DNA of 64,000 nucleotides from Coptis chinensis (GCA_015680905.1 CM027382.1:4898001-4962000), one strand, 5' to 3'. Shown: positions 13,074 through 24,799, counted from the first letter of the stretch. Translations and numbers: made by a program. Notes: generated from the letters alone by a model not told the origin.

Positions 13074-14161
13074 GGAATATCATCCACCCTTATCTTCTAA
13101 ATACCATCAAAAGCTTCATGAACTTTGACTACCTCCTGACTAAGATAAACCACACAAATATCATCCTAATCCCTAAATGCCAGAAACCATAAACTCTAGA
13201 CTAATTCTGTCCCATTAGCCTCTGCAATGTTAGCCTTAGAATTATCACAAAAAATCTTGCAAACGTATCAAACCTCTCATCGAAAAGTTTATATCCTCAT
13301 CCCATAGTGCTTTTGTAAAAGGAAGACAAAATTTTGACAATATTGTCATTGCCCATGAGGTAGTCAAAACTTTGAAAATGAAAAAAGGCACTCCAAACTA
13401 TATGGCTATAAAGCTAGACCTAAGCAAAGCTTTTGACATAGTAGAATGGGATTTTCTCTTGGATACCATGGAAGCCCTTGGTTTATGCGAAAAATGGATA
13501 AATTGGGTAAACCAATGCATTTCTACTACTTCTCTCTCCTTCAAGCTCAATGGGTCACGTACAGGCTTTCTCAAGCCAGAGAGAGGCATCCGACAAGGAG
13601 ATCCGCTTTCACCTTTCCTTTTCATCATCTGCATGGAATTTCTATCACGGCTTCTCACCAAAGCCGAGAAAGAAAAGAAAATACATGGAGTAAAAATCAG
13701 TCGAAGCGACACACCTATATCTTACCTCCTATTTGCTGATGACAACTTTATCTTTTGCAGAGCCAACCTCTCTGAGACAAATCACCTTAAAGATATTTTG
13801 GAGACCTTTAAAAATGTGTCCGGGCAAGAGATAAACTTCCAAAAGTCGGGTATTCTCTTCAGCCGCAACACTCACCACTCGAATAAACAAGATCTCAAAA
13901 ACATCATTGAGATTGAAAAAACAATCACCCATGAAAAATATCTCGGTACCCCCTTGATTCTCAGAAGAAAAAGTGGAATTGAGTTTGATGAAGTCATACA
14001 AAGGGTTCTTCAAAGAATGGAAGGGTGGAGAGCTAAACTCCTACCCAAGCGGGAAAACTTACCCTCATTAAAGCCGTCACCTCAGCTATACCCTCTCACC
14101 CTATGTTTGTATTCCCGTTACCAACATCAATTTGCAATACCCTAGACTCTCTGAATGCAAA
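13074..14161 (+). pseudogene. LINE reverse transcriptase fragment, copy 3 (continuous with the rest of the LINE)
   Basis: Positions 13372-14145 are open for 257 codons with an unbroken RT palm, including the catalytic-type FADD motif. It then shifts frame and continues into the original downstream LINE sequence (FFWGKTKEN...ICWNKTCHPKSSGGLGIR), so this copy carries the authentic 3' junction of the triplication. Confidence 0.8.
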
Positions 14162-14699
14162 TTTCTTTTGGGGGAAAACAAAAGAAAACACAAACAAGAT
14201 CCATTATATATGCTGGAACAAGACTTGCCACCCAAAATCAAGTGGAGGACTTGGAATTAGAATTGCCTCGCACCACAATACCGCTTTACAAGCAAAGTTA
14301 TTTTAAAGAATTGTAAAATAACCGGACAAACAATGGGCCTCTAGTCTCTTAAAGAAATATGCACGAGGAAAACCGATCCTTTCTGTTAAATGCCCAAAGG
14401 GTGCCTCAAAGATCTGGTAAGGCATTATAAATGCGAGAGACGAAATTCTTCCTCAGTTATGCTGGCATATCGGTTCAGGAAATGATATAGACATATGGCT
14501 GGATCCCTAGATACCTACTCTGCCAAATAAAAAACCTTCTGGTCCTCCACCATCAAACAATGCATACAAGAGAGTTGCAGATCTTATAGACCAGCAAAAC
14601 CGCACCTGGAAAACGAATATTCTAGATACCCTCTTTCTCCCCAACATTGTCAGGGAAATCTTGAAAATACAGCTCAGTCAGAACGAACATGTAGACACC

Positions 14700-15000
14700 A
14701 TCAGATGGACAAGGGAACAAAATGGGGAACTCAGCGTCAAATCTGTGTACAAATATCTCAGCACAAAAACATCTGACAACGGGCAAAATCAGCAACTCTG
14801 GAAAAAGATATGGAATATTGATACATCATAAAGAGTAAAATTGTTCCTCTGGAAAGCTGTCACAAACAGCCTTCCTACACGAGAGAACCTGAGGAATAGG
14901 ACTATTACCAACTCTATAATTTGCCCGTGGTGCAACAACCAAGTGGAATCTAATTCTCACGCACTCTTCCATTGCAATATGCTCAGACATCTAGTATGCT
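14700..15000 (+). pseudogene. LINE zf-RVT region
   Basis: The plus strand reads LWKKIWNID, a stop, RVKLFLWKAVTNSLPTRENL, then CPWCNN and HALFHCN. This is the zinc-binding region found at the C-terminus of plant LINE reverse transcriptases. One in-frame stop is seen here. Confidence 0.7.
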
Positions 15001-15108
15001 TCTAAATTTTCCATTAGAACGGACCACTGGAACCAAACATATTCAATCGACTATATTATTAGTACTATTTGTTCTAACCTACATGATAAAACTATTTTAC
15101 GAAGCACT

Positions 15109-15766
15109 ATGAGTAATTTCGCAACTACTATGTTTTCCATTTATATTAGTAAAAATGACCTTGTCTTCAGCCAAAAACAAACAAATGTTTCCAGCATTAT
15201 ATGTAGAGCTGAAACTTTAATTACTAACAATGAAAAACCCTTTTCCAAAAACAACCATTTACACATATGGCCTCAAATAAACAACAATTGGTATTACCTC
15301 ACCACGGATGCCTCTTGGGATTGTAACACAAAGCAAGTAGGAATAGGTTTTGCCTTATGGAATAACTTTGGTTATTGTATTTGGTGCAGGACACAGTAGA
15401 GACATAGCCTCTGATCTAGAAGAGGCAGAGGCACGAGCTATTCGAGGAGGACTAGACCTGACTCGGCATTTGCAGATCCGATGTCTCGCCATTTTGAAGG
15501 ACTGTAAAAATTTAGCTGAAATGTTGGAACAGAGGAGAACAAGCTTATCTTGGGGAGCTACCTCAATAGCGCATGATATTTATGTTTGTATCTCATTGTT
15601 GGATGACTGTCATTTTCATTTTATTCGTAGATACTCTAATTTTGTTGCTCATGCACTAGCTAGTAGGGAAAGGAGAGCTCCTCCATTTTTTAGTTTGAAC
15701 CCAGCTACGGCTAGGTCTCTGATTCAGTTGTCCGTAGATGAAAACTCTGTAGAAAGCGCTTCCTAA
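15109..15766 (+). pseudogene. LINE C-terminal RNase H-like domain
   Basis: Two overlapping frames (15109-15399 and 15350-15766) carry YYLTTDASWD, GIGFALWN, EEAEARAIRGGLDL, and FIRRYSNFVAHALASRERRAPPFF, the RNase H fold seen at the end of plant L1 elements. One frameshift near 15385 separates them. The normal stop precedes the poly(A) by about 30 bases. Confidence 0.75.
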
Positions 15767-15818
15767 ATTTTTTGGAAATGTTTTCCTTTTATCCAAAAAA
15801 AAAAACTCCCTCCCTCCC

Positions 15819-17927
15819 CTAGGCAGCTAGGCCATGCCATGCACTCCCTATCATCATGCTATCAGTCGAGTCAGCATAACCTCATATAGCTATATAAGTC
15901 CATCACTCCATCTACGACTAACTAAACATATGTTCTCTCCCAAACAAATCAAATTGTAAAGGCCTACATATCAACAATCCACAAGGTCCTCTATAACATC
16001 CATATCCATATTCCAAGAATTAGTCGTCATTCATCTTTGAGCTTTAATCAACTCATCCCACCTGTTGTAACACATTATATTCATTTTTTTGTTTAAAACA
16101 ATTAAGGGCAACCCAAACAACATTTCAAATCAGTTAATGAAGTAGTAGCTAAAACATAACATGATAGGCCTGCCCAACTAGACTTAGTTAATATCGTTAT
16201 TTTTTATTTGGTTGTAAACCAATGATTATACTAGGATTATACACACCCATAAAAATACTTCGTACGCCATAACTAACATAAATATTTGTTGTACCCCAAT
16301 AACTATCTAAATCCAATAATATCTCCCAAATTAATTTGGGGCATTTCCAATAGGGGTAGAAGTATTAAAAAATATACCAAATCTACAATGCGAACAACTT
16401 TGTGTGCAACTCAATGCGCAGTGATTTGGACCATAGATTGTCGATCTGCCGAAAGAAATATGAAAAAATGGGTAAAAACTAAAACCAGAATAAAACCGGC
16501 ATAAAAATTTCATTGTATTTTAACCTTTCTATATTCGCTATACTCCTTTTCAAATATAAACAACATTATTCGTCAAGACAATTCGACTCCTCTGCCATTC
16601 CTTTGGACGACGGCTTTCCCACTGATTTCAGTGTTATTGAGGTAGTTCAATGTCTCATCGAGCATCATAATGCAATTTTCACATATGCAAATGAGACCGT
16701 TTGGAGATAATTTTGATCGATTTCTTTCTAGGTCGAACAATGTTGGTGTAGCTTCCACAAGCGAAATCTATATATTCCAGTATTTATACAATGGTTTTAT
16801 TAGCTATGATACTTATATGCTGACTATATCAATGTGGGAAGGTGTAATCTATGAGCAGAAAATGGAACTCCAAACAAATTCAAATGGACGGTAGTTTGAG
16901 GTGTAAATAGATTAAACTCTGTTGGATATCCGCCAAGACTGTTCTTTATTGTTATGTAATTACAAAAATTGGGAATTCATGGTTAGTTGTACCTGGAGGC
17001 TTATAAATTCATAATTATTGTGATTAAAGGGAATTTGGTGTGTATTATTCTTTTTGCTTGTCAAGTTTAGAGCATATAGATGCTTATTTTTTGAGGTTGG
17101 ATGAGACGTAGCATGGCAGTTATCTCATATAAATATCTGACAATTAGAACTACATGAAGCTCATGTACTTGGTTGTTATTGTTTTAGTCGTGTTCGCTTT
17201 GAACATTGGAGACTTTTTATTTAAAAAGAATAGTGGAATGTTGATTTTGTTTTAAAAACACTTCAATTATGTTCATAGTTATTTAGTTATTTAGACGATA
17301 ATTAAGAGCCATTGTTGATATGAGCTTATGATCCAAAGAAATGATTTTCTATACTGGTAGTGTTTAATATTAGTTATTTTTCCTTGTTTCCAATAAATAT
17401 CTTGGGTACGTCAAATAAAAAGAATAGTAATTTAGGAAACTAAATGTGTCTAAAATCATTTTATTTATTTATTTTAAAATTGGGGTACGAGAGTGTTTTT
17501 ACGAGTGTGTCCAAGATCACCCTTATACTATTGGGCAGTGATTATATTGCTTTATATATTTTTTATGTCCTTATAATACTATTCCATTTATAATAAAATT
17601 CAAAATAAAACGGATTACCATTCATAAAGCTTAGTGGATGCTCTACTCCATTAAACTTTAATGCCCACTTGGCTATATATATCACGAGCATTTGCGTTAG
17701 CTGTTAATCCAATTGTAACATACAAGGAAAGTTTACAACTGTCTAACTAGTATACTGCATTGCAGCGGGGGCGTGAGCGTAGTATATAATTTATTTGGCT
17801 TATATATATATATATATATATTTATTATTTATTTATTTATTTCCATGACTTGATTAATTTTTTGATAATTAGATAGATAAATTAATAAAAATAGACTATA
17901 TCATTGTCTATTTTATTCAAGTGTAAC
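15819..17927. other. Gene-free AT-rich stretch
   Basis: Short open frames here match nothing I recognise and lack splice context. A TA-rich microsatellite lies near 17803-17822. No RNA gene or mobile-element end is evident. Confidence 0.5.
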
Positions 17928-18193
17928 AATATTGATTGAATATTTTTGCTACGATTATTTTATTGCTTACTTGAACCAACAGTCATGTATTAACATGTGT
18001 AACGCTTTAGCATATACACAAAATTATCTATCAATAATTACGTGTGTGGTAAATGTGAACAATATTGATTGAATATTTTTGCTGCGATTATTTTATTGCT
18101 TACTTGAACCAACAATCGTGTATTAACATGTGTAACACTTTAGCATATACACATAATTATCTATCAATAATTACATGTGCGGTAAATGTGAAG
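17928..18193. repeat. 133-bp tandem duplication
   Basis: Positions 17928-18060 and 18061-18193 are head-to-tail copies beginning AATATTGATTGAATATTT, differing by a few substitutions. Both contain TGTATTAACATGTGTAAC. Confidence 0.9.
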
Positions 18194-18349
18194 AAGTATA
18201 CCATTATCCCAACAATGAAAGAAGCTAGTATTTGCGAAAATTTCCCCTGTTAAGTAGTCATGCATTACGATGGGCACCCCAATGGAGCCATTTTATGTTT
18301 GGAGCCAAGTCACATAATATCCTATCATTCCAAAGAAACATATCTATAT

Positions 18350-18790
18350 TTTCAACATTAAATCACAAAATCTGTCATTCCAAAGAAACATATTTTTGTC
18401 TTTCGTTATTTAAAAACCAAAATACATATATACAACACCATCAGAAAACTAAAGTAACATCCCGAAGGTTTTAAAACACTATACATATAACAAGTTACAC
18501 AGTTATTTACTTTAGAAACAAATATTATATTATCCACGTAAAAAAATCATAACACATATTTTACGAATGAAAATTTTGACAGAGTCTCATTTGTATTTTC
18601 GATATTAAATCATAAAAAACATGTCATATCTATAAATCATTAAACCTGTCATATGTAGAAACATGCATTTGAAGAACCAAATAAGTAACAACATCAAACC
18701 AGAGTAACAACATCTCAAAGGTTCTAAAATACTATACATATAACAAGTTGTACAGTTATTTATTTTACAAACTGCTCAACTCAACTCAAA
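18350..18790. repeat. Two diverged direct repeats, period about 250 bp
   Basis: ACTATACATATAACAAGTT followed by ACAGTTATTTA occurs near 18479 and 18732, with related flanks (ATTAAATCA, GTAACA). They lie downstream of the Helitron helicase end and could be Helitron 3' noncoding sequence, which I cannot prove. Confidence 0.5.
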
Positions 18791-19159
18791 AGACACAGAG
18801 ATGGGGGTTAGCAAAAGTTTAAACAACTATAATATAAAAGGCAGTAGCTGAAATGACAAAATCCATTTGCAATAACTATCAAAAAATATCCTCCTATACA
18901 TTACTTGTGGAAGAACCTACATAAATCCAAACAACAAAATTAAGCATGATAATGACATTAGATATTCATTTATGAGAAATATAAAACATCTTGATGAAGT
19001 GAATTTGCAAACAATATAAATAGAAATAAAGTTAGAAAGATGAATACTACATACCGAGATTAATTAAAACAATAAATTAACATTTCAACGATCAGATTTT
19101 CCAAGAACATCAAATGGTTGAAGCAGACAAGTGCAACAAACGATTCTCCTCTTGCAATC

Positions 19160-20700
19160 AGCCTCTAAGACCAACACATTTTCCAATTGTTTGAAGTCTC
19201 TCCAAAGAGAACATAGGGCTAAATGCTAGATCACACAACTTTCTTGTGCAAGACAAATCAATAAAAGTCAAACCGAGACTTTCCCCTTTCACCAATATCA
19301 ACCACAGCCCGATCAAGAGTGAGCCCCTACAGGTGCCGACATCAAAGAGTTACTAATCTCATTTAAAACAGACTTGCCAATAAATAAAAAAAAAAAGTGA
19401 GCCCCTGACTTTTGTGAATTGTTATAGCCCAACATAGTACAAGAGGAACTTGAATGCGCTGACACGAAGCATCACCTGTATTCCAATGAGATGTTTGTGG
19501 AGTACGTAATTGGTATTGTATTAGAATTTGGATGGAATCTAGCACCACGATAGTGGTCAAAGTCTACCATAACAACAAAAGGTATATCTTCTAGTGATCT
19601 GCAACTATCTCTGTAAACAATATCCACAACAGTGCCCATTGCACCATTAACCAGTCCATTTGTTGTGGCAAGGTTTGAATAAAGCATAACCACGTGCACC
19701 AAGGCATAAACACACAACTTTCTCCAAGCCTTTCTGCATCATTTGACAAAGCCTTGGTAGCGGCATCACAATTATTTTTTGAGACAATTCGAGCAATTGG
19801 TTTCCCAAACTCAATTAGTCGGGTGAGATTGTAATCATGTGCAGGCTGTTTTGTCGAAAATAAATGCAAAACATCTTTGAAGGTGTTAATCTCTTCCATA
19901 TTGAAGGAGGAAATATCTCAAGTTATAAATATTTGTCAATCACTGACGGTGGAAGTTCCATTACTAAGTCTGAACAGTGCTTCTTGGAATGATGCTTGCT
20001 TATCTCCTGCTTGTCGAAATATATATGATAACCGAACACATTTCTCGAAACTAGAATACACAATTCCACCATGTTGTTTTTTAATAGACCCACCTTAGAC
20101 ATATAATGAACTATCACATACAAGAGGTAATTGACGCATATCACCAACGAGGATAATAGATACATTACCAAATGGCTCGTTCTTTACAAAAATATCTCGA
20201 CAACGCTGGTCAATATTTGCAAGCATACTTCTTCCGACCATGCTATACTTATCGATAATGATAAGTTTGGTGTTTTTAAAGTCTTCCTGCATACATTGAC
20301 ATTGATCACCTTCAATCTTTTTGAAAGTTTTTTTAACACTTTTATGTTCTATAGTGATAGCGAGTTCATGATGGATGGATGCACCTCCAATATTAAAAGC
20401 GACAACTCCAATAGGAGCCATGATATGTACTGCTTTGTATGTTCTGAAAAATGCAGTAACTGAATACAAAATTGCATTTATGAGAGTGGACTTTCCTGTA
20501 CCTGCTCCCCCACAAACAATTAAGCGAATAAATGCTCCATCTTGTAGTGCTCTAACAACCATATCATGAGCAACTCTTTGTTCATGAGATAAATCATTAT
20601 CTGGTACAACGGGTTGAGGTTCATTATTCAGTTCATTGCCATAATGCATAGTATGCACAATTTTTTTTATCAATTTCAATATTTGGATACCGGTGTAAAC
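19160..20700 (-). pseudogene. Helitron PIF1-like helicase domain, split by a SINE
   Basis: Walker A is CGGAGTGKSTL (near 20510) and motif III is GDMRQLPLV. Walker B reads IIIDKYSM where DEYSM is usual, so the catalytic Glu is replaced by Lys. Then follow NLATTNGLVNGAMGTVV, ITIHKSQGLT, and, beyond the SINE, LTLDRAVVDIGE and LTFIDLSCTRKL. Frame breaks lie between 20095 and 19900 and after 19290. The domain would unwind DNA in transposition, but this copy cannot. Confidence 0.8.
19329..19395 (+). mobile_element. 5'-truncated SINE inserted in the Helitron helicase
   Basis: AGTGAGCCCCT occurs at 19318-19328 and again at 19396-19406, an 11-bp target duplication. Between them is CATCAAAGAGTTACTAATCTC, TTGCCAA and a poly(A), closely matching the 3' part of the SINE at 34870-34960. 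Removing the insert and one duplicate restores the helicase codons KSQGLTLDRA, so the insertion postdates a Helitron that was still open here. Confidence 0.8.
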
Positions 20701-21447
20701 TTTCAGCCCAATCGTGCGAAATGGCGAAATCTCTCCTTCCTAATTCCATATTTTTTCCAGGGACAAACGTGGGCCCCATTGCTGCTACCATCATCCACTC
20801 ATCCCGAAGTAAGTCTTCAGTACCAAGCTTTACCTTAATACCATCTTCAAACTCTTCATCTATCGGTTCTGGAAGAATAATCCTATGAGCGGCTTTGAAA
20901 CCCAAGTCATAGTATATTTCAGACCACAATGCAAATTCTCCCTTAGCTTCTTCAAGAGTTCGATAATGGTAATGAATTAAGACTTGTTGACGACAAAATG
21001 ATTCCCATTTTTCAGTGTCTAGTAGGATGTCACCGTTTAGCTCCAAAACCAAACACACAACTGCGGCTACTCGAGATGTGTGCCAAATTTTTGCTTAAAG
21101 TAATGACTCTTTGCCATATTGAGGAGGGAAGTATTTTCATAGCAAGAAGGTCGTTGCATATATCTTCCTACAAAGGTTGGATCTGTTCCAACAATTTCAT
21201 CATCGTCGTCCACTCTTCTACGGCGTACAATTGATGCTAGCATGCTCTTCTCGCTTACATTTAAGAGTACAAACTTTCTGGATGATCGTGTCAATGGGGA
21301 CCCCATTAGCAAGTGACATACTTCTTGGGCAGAAATATATCTTTCAGAGACACTTTTCATAAGTAGGCGCTTGAAAGCAGATCTTGCATTTTGACAAGGT
21401 CGACGAAAATCTTCAACAATTTATTGGAAATTATCTTTGAAACTTTT

Positions 21448-22146
21448 TTAGGATGGTTTGGATTTTGCGGTGTATTTAGCAATGTAATTTACAACAGATT
21501 GCACTGAAAGGACAGGTGACCAATAAATGTTTGCACGCCAGGTCTGCAAAATCTTTCGATTGTGGGAACACACAAGTTCATCATTCCGACGCCCTAGAAA
21601 ACTATACATGTTACTGTTGGGAGGCTCTTCTACAATCTTCGACTGACCAATTACATCAGATGGGTATCTAAAGTGACATACCATTTGTTTTGTTGTTTTG
21701 TGTAAGCGCAAACAATGATTTCCACATATAGAGTGTCGCATGACCCAATTGACCAATGAAACATAGTCATCTTCGTTTGTATCAAGTTGTAAGTCGAGTG
21801 GCAAAATGCGTGAACAAGGATGTTGTTGCATATTTCTAAACATGCTTGAGTCTGGATTCATAGTGCAAACAAGTCTATCAAAATATTCAATGACATTAGC
21901 TATATCTATAGCACTTGTACCAATCTTAGTAACATCTGGAGCATCCGATAGCCAAAGAAATCCATGAACATGACCACTACCACGATTTTGCCACTCAAAC
22001 CGGTACCAATAATCAACCACAGAGAACTCATCTTGTGAATAATCCCGGAAGAAGAATTCCACCATTGCCTGAAAGAACCAAGCGACAACATTTGGGTTAT
22101 CATTAATTAACTTTGTGCGTCCCCTTCTTTTATCTAAAGGAGACAT
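21448..22146 (-). pseudogene. Helitron Rep nuclease domain (HUH/Y2)
   Basis: The frame shows the replication initiator domain: NPNVVAWFFQAMVEFFF, the metal-binding motif EWQNRGSGHVHGFLWL (the two His of the HUH motif), HSICGNHCLRLHKT, then the twin tyrosines in NYIAKYTAKS. These residues nick and rejoin single-stranded DNA in rolling-circle transposition. Upstream sequence (MKYHDGRFARD, FARDSRF, ELTAHG) continues in other frames. The catalytic residues look intact in this fragment although the full protein is broken. Confidence 0.8.
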
Positions 22147-22814
22147 CTTTTCAAGATCATTAGAAGGATCTAAAATATGGAACAGTTATGGCCATTGCAT
22201 GTCAGTAGCGCTGAGTGTGAAGAAAATGGTTAGTGCACCTAACTGTTTAACCATGGGCAGTCAATTCTTTCAATCTTGTATACCAATAAGATCGGGTACC
22301 ACGTATGTTGTTAGCAAAGTAAGAGACACGATTAGCTAGTTGCTTGTCGCCGGACGAAACCATATTTTGAATTTCTTCAATTGACAACTCAGCATCCCCG
22401 GGATTTTTCCTGACAAAAACATCACCTAAAAAAAGTATATGCCACCTTGACAGAGAGTTCCAAGCAAAGTAGCAGAATCTCGAATCTCTAGCAAAACGCC
22501 CATCATGATATTTCATCAGATACTAGAAGTACGACAATGGATTGACTTTTTGCTGGCGAGCTTGTCGTAGATCAACATCACCATAAGAAAACAAAGTTGG
22601 AAATGCCATAGCAACATATCCAGGGGTTGAGAACTCATCAATGATGTGAGTTGTAAAAGGCATATGAACATTAGTTTGATCTACATTTGGTACTTTGAAT
22701 GCCCTTTGAAGACGTGCTTGTTGATTGGGTTGTGCCGCAATAGAAATGGTTCCAATAGCATAAAACTCGTCAATGTGCAAATCATGGTTATGCAATTCAA
22801 GTGGTCCCTCATCT

Positions 22815-23578
22815 TCATCTGCTTCCCCCCGGTATGGCAGAAACTCCATTTTCGGTATCTTCCACAGGGTGGCACATCTGTGGTATGTCTTCAAGTTGTC
22901 CATCTACATGTAATCCTTCTATAGTTTCATTGTCAATAATTATATTATTATAGTACCGATGATAAGTTTTCAACCAAACTAATGTTGTGCAAACAAATTC
23001 TCGCCGAACACAAAATTCCTTGCTTGCATGTGGTCCCCCTCTATTAACCACAAGAATTGCAAACAAATTAGCGGGCTTGAATGGCAGAATAGTGGCAATC
23101 AGATTGACATTTTGGGCAAACTTTATGACATTACCATTGTACTTGTATTGTTGACCCCTAACACGATACATAGACATCATGGGGTGCACCCTGGCAATGA
23201 GAATTCTTTCTAGATCGGACAAACGAGACAGTTTCAGAGGCACAATGCCCGGATCCATTTTATTATTAACATTGAATATGCCAGCGTCAGGGTTGGCCTG
23301 GTTATCCAACTTGCAAGAGGTACAAATATCTACAACATTATTTGTTATTATAGGTGAGGTCCTCGCTTAATACAAACATATTCCAACAAAATATACAAAG
23401 AAGAGCAAATACCTGTAGAAATCTTTAGATCGGGAAATTTTCTTTTGCATAGAGGACAACTGAGCCATGAAATATCATTGCATGATCTCCAAAAGACTTG
23501 TGCGTTGGAAAGTGGTATGCAGTCGTCCATAGTAGGTGGTAGATTAGGGCTTTCACGGATATTGTCTTCACCCACCAT
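22815..23578 (-). pseudogene. Helitron Cys-motif and LSDLERILIAR region with an 83-bp intron
   Basis: The frame to 23413 reads SWLSCPLCKRKFPDLKIST. A GT-AG intron spans 23412-23330, and after it the frame resumes DICTSCKLDNQANPDAGIFN. The CPLC and CTSC pairs thus form a zinc-binding set across the intron. Then follows LSDLERILIARVHPMMSMYR, highly typical of plant Helitron proteins. A frameshift in a G-run near 22840 separates it from the next part. Confidence 0.65.
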
Positions 23579-23664
23579 AACTTGAATACCGGAAGGGTTT
23601 GATGAACAACGTTTTGCGAAATAACTCTATGACGAGAAATAACCACTGTTTGGCGGGCAATTGC

Positions 23665-24504
23665 TTAACGTGCAACTATTCGCCTAACAACTCTTCTATG
23701 GAGCACATTGAGGGCATTTTGAACAGCCCTTTCAATAGGGTTTGGCCTTTCAAATGTTGTTCTTCTACAAGCTCTACATAGAGCTTGTCTGGAATGTCTT
23801 ACTTCATCCATTTGCAATCCACGAGCCAAAGCTCTACGAGCAGTGTCTAGGCCACGATGAGTATCTCTCTGCTTGGAGGTTTGGCTAATGTGTGCTTCTT
23901 TTCTTCTAGATGTATCAATTGATTGTGTCGATGCACGTTGCTCACTTGTTTGTTTTGCACGAGCTATTTTTTTAGCAGTATCTTTAGCCCGATTTTGCTC
24001 CACCGTTTGCCTTCGGAGGGAGATACAATCGTGATTAGAAATGCAATGTCTCTGCAAAGAATAACGGCTTGAAGGTTCTGCATGAAACGGTGTAAGGCAA
24101 GTATTATCAACTGGGCCTGCAACTTTTGAATTACGGAGCCACTGAATGAGCGGGCAATTGTCGGCTAAATCAGAATTAGATACAGTATCCAGTTGCAAAG
24201 ATTGATCTTCTTGACTTCCAACCCTGTCATAACCTCTTGAAGTCGCTGCCTGATCTGGTAGATTGTCAACCCATCAAATAGACGATGCATTTTAAGCTAA
24301 ATCAGATACAATCTCCCCTGGCAAAGAATTTTCTGCATGATTATCCACTCTATGAACCCATTCCATGAGTGGGCAATTTTCATCTAGATCATTGACCCTT
24401 TCCCTTGCTGAAGAGATTCTAACCATGTGATTACTTCTAGAAGATTCTGGCTGATCAAGTATCCTATGAATATGCATAGAACTCTGAGGTTGAGATGGTA
24501 GCAC
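23665..24504 (-). pseudogene. Helitron Rep/helicase N-terminal region (Arg/Gln-rich)
   Basis: An Arg-rich, repetitive region contains two related segments, DENCPLMEWVHR (near 24370) and ADNCPLIQWLRN (near 24150). This suggests an internal duplication before the basic stretch (ARRALARGLQ, RACRRTTFER). It is interrupted by a stop between the two parts. This kind of poorly conserved basic N-terminus precedes the Cys motifs in plant Helitron proteins; specific function is unknown. Confidence 0.55.
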
Positions 24505-24799
24505 TCTTAGACGCCGAAAAGAAGTACGGCCAGAACGAATTATACGTCTTCAAGTAATTGGATAGGCAATTTCTGGTAGGCAGTTTAACCTGCTGAGGTA
24601 TGTTGAAATTTGGGCGAAAGAGTTACGTGGGCGACGATTATGAAGGCACAGCCGAGTAGTAGTTGGTAGGGGAGCATGTTGATTTCGATGACTATAAAAT
24701 CTACCAAAGAACCTATCAATTTGGTGCAATTGTACATGTAAACCTTCCTCTACTACTTCCATTGGGTATTAAAACACCAAGAGTGGAAAATGAGGGACG

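Larger units (their letters stand above)
10210..14166 (+). repeat. Three tandem units of [transposon right end + LINE RT segment]
   Basis: Unit borders are at about 10210, 11561 and 12861, and the third ends at 14162-14166. Periods are 1351, 1300 and 1301 bases. At each internal junction LINE sequence (GACTCTCTGAATGCAAATTTCT) passes straight into transposon sequence (TTTCTGAAAACCGCGTAGGC). TTTCT is present at both parental sites, so the junction formed at a 5-base microhomology. Units 2 and 3 are almost identical. Confidence 0.9.
10453..15806 (+). mobile_element. 5'-truncated L1-type LINE, enlarged by tandem triplication of its RT segment
   Basis: Non-LTR reverse transcriptase (TKINHTNIILIPK, FRPISLCNV, KLDLSKAFD, RGIRQGDPLSPFLF, LFADD) is followed by a zf-RVT-type region (WKKIWNID...LFLWKA...LPTRENL...CPWC) and a C-terminal RNase H-like domain (TTDASWD...AEARAIRGGL...FVAHALA). 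It ends TTATCC plus poly(A). CCCTCCCTCCC at 10442-10452 and again at 15808-15818 is a plausible 11-bp target duplication. No endonuclease or ORF1 is present, so the insertion was 5'-truncated. Stops and frameshifts throughout mean it is dead. The stretch 10210-14166 is a threefold duplication that also includes the neighbouring transposon end. Confidence 0.85.

Noticed and set aside
10797-13712. Antisense frames opposite the LINE RT copies
   Set aside because: They recur at matching positions in each copy only because the sense strand is duplicated; they are shadows of the RT frame.
15300-15766. A possible stand-alone host RNase H gene
   Set aside because: It is contiguous with the LINE RT and zf-RVT regions and precedes the LINE poly(A), so it is the LINE C-terminal domain.
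18200-18300. Possible Helitron 3' terminus (CTAG-type ends near 18220)
   Set aside because: No convincing hairpin or CTRR/T border could be fixed by eye, so no terminus is claimed.
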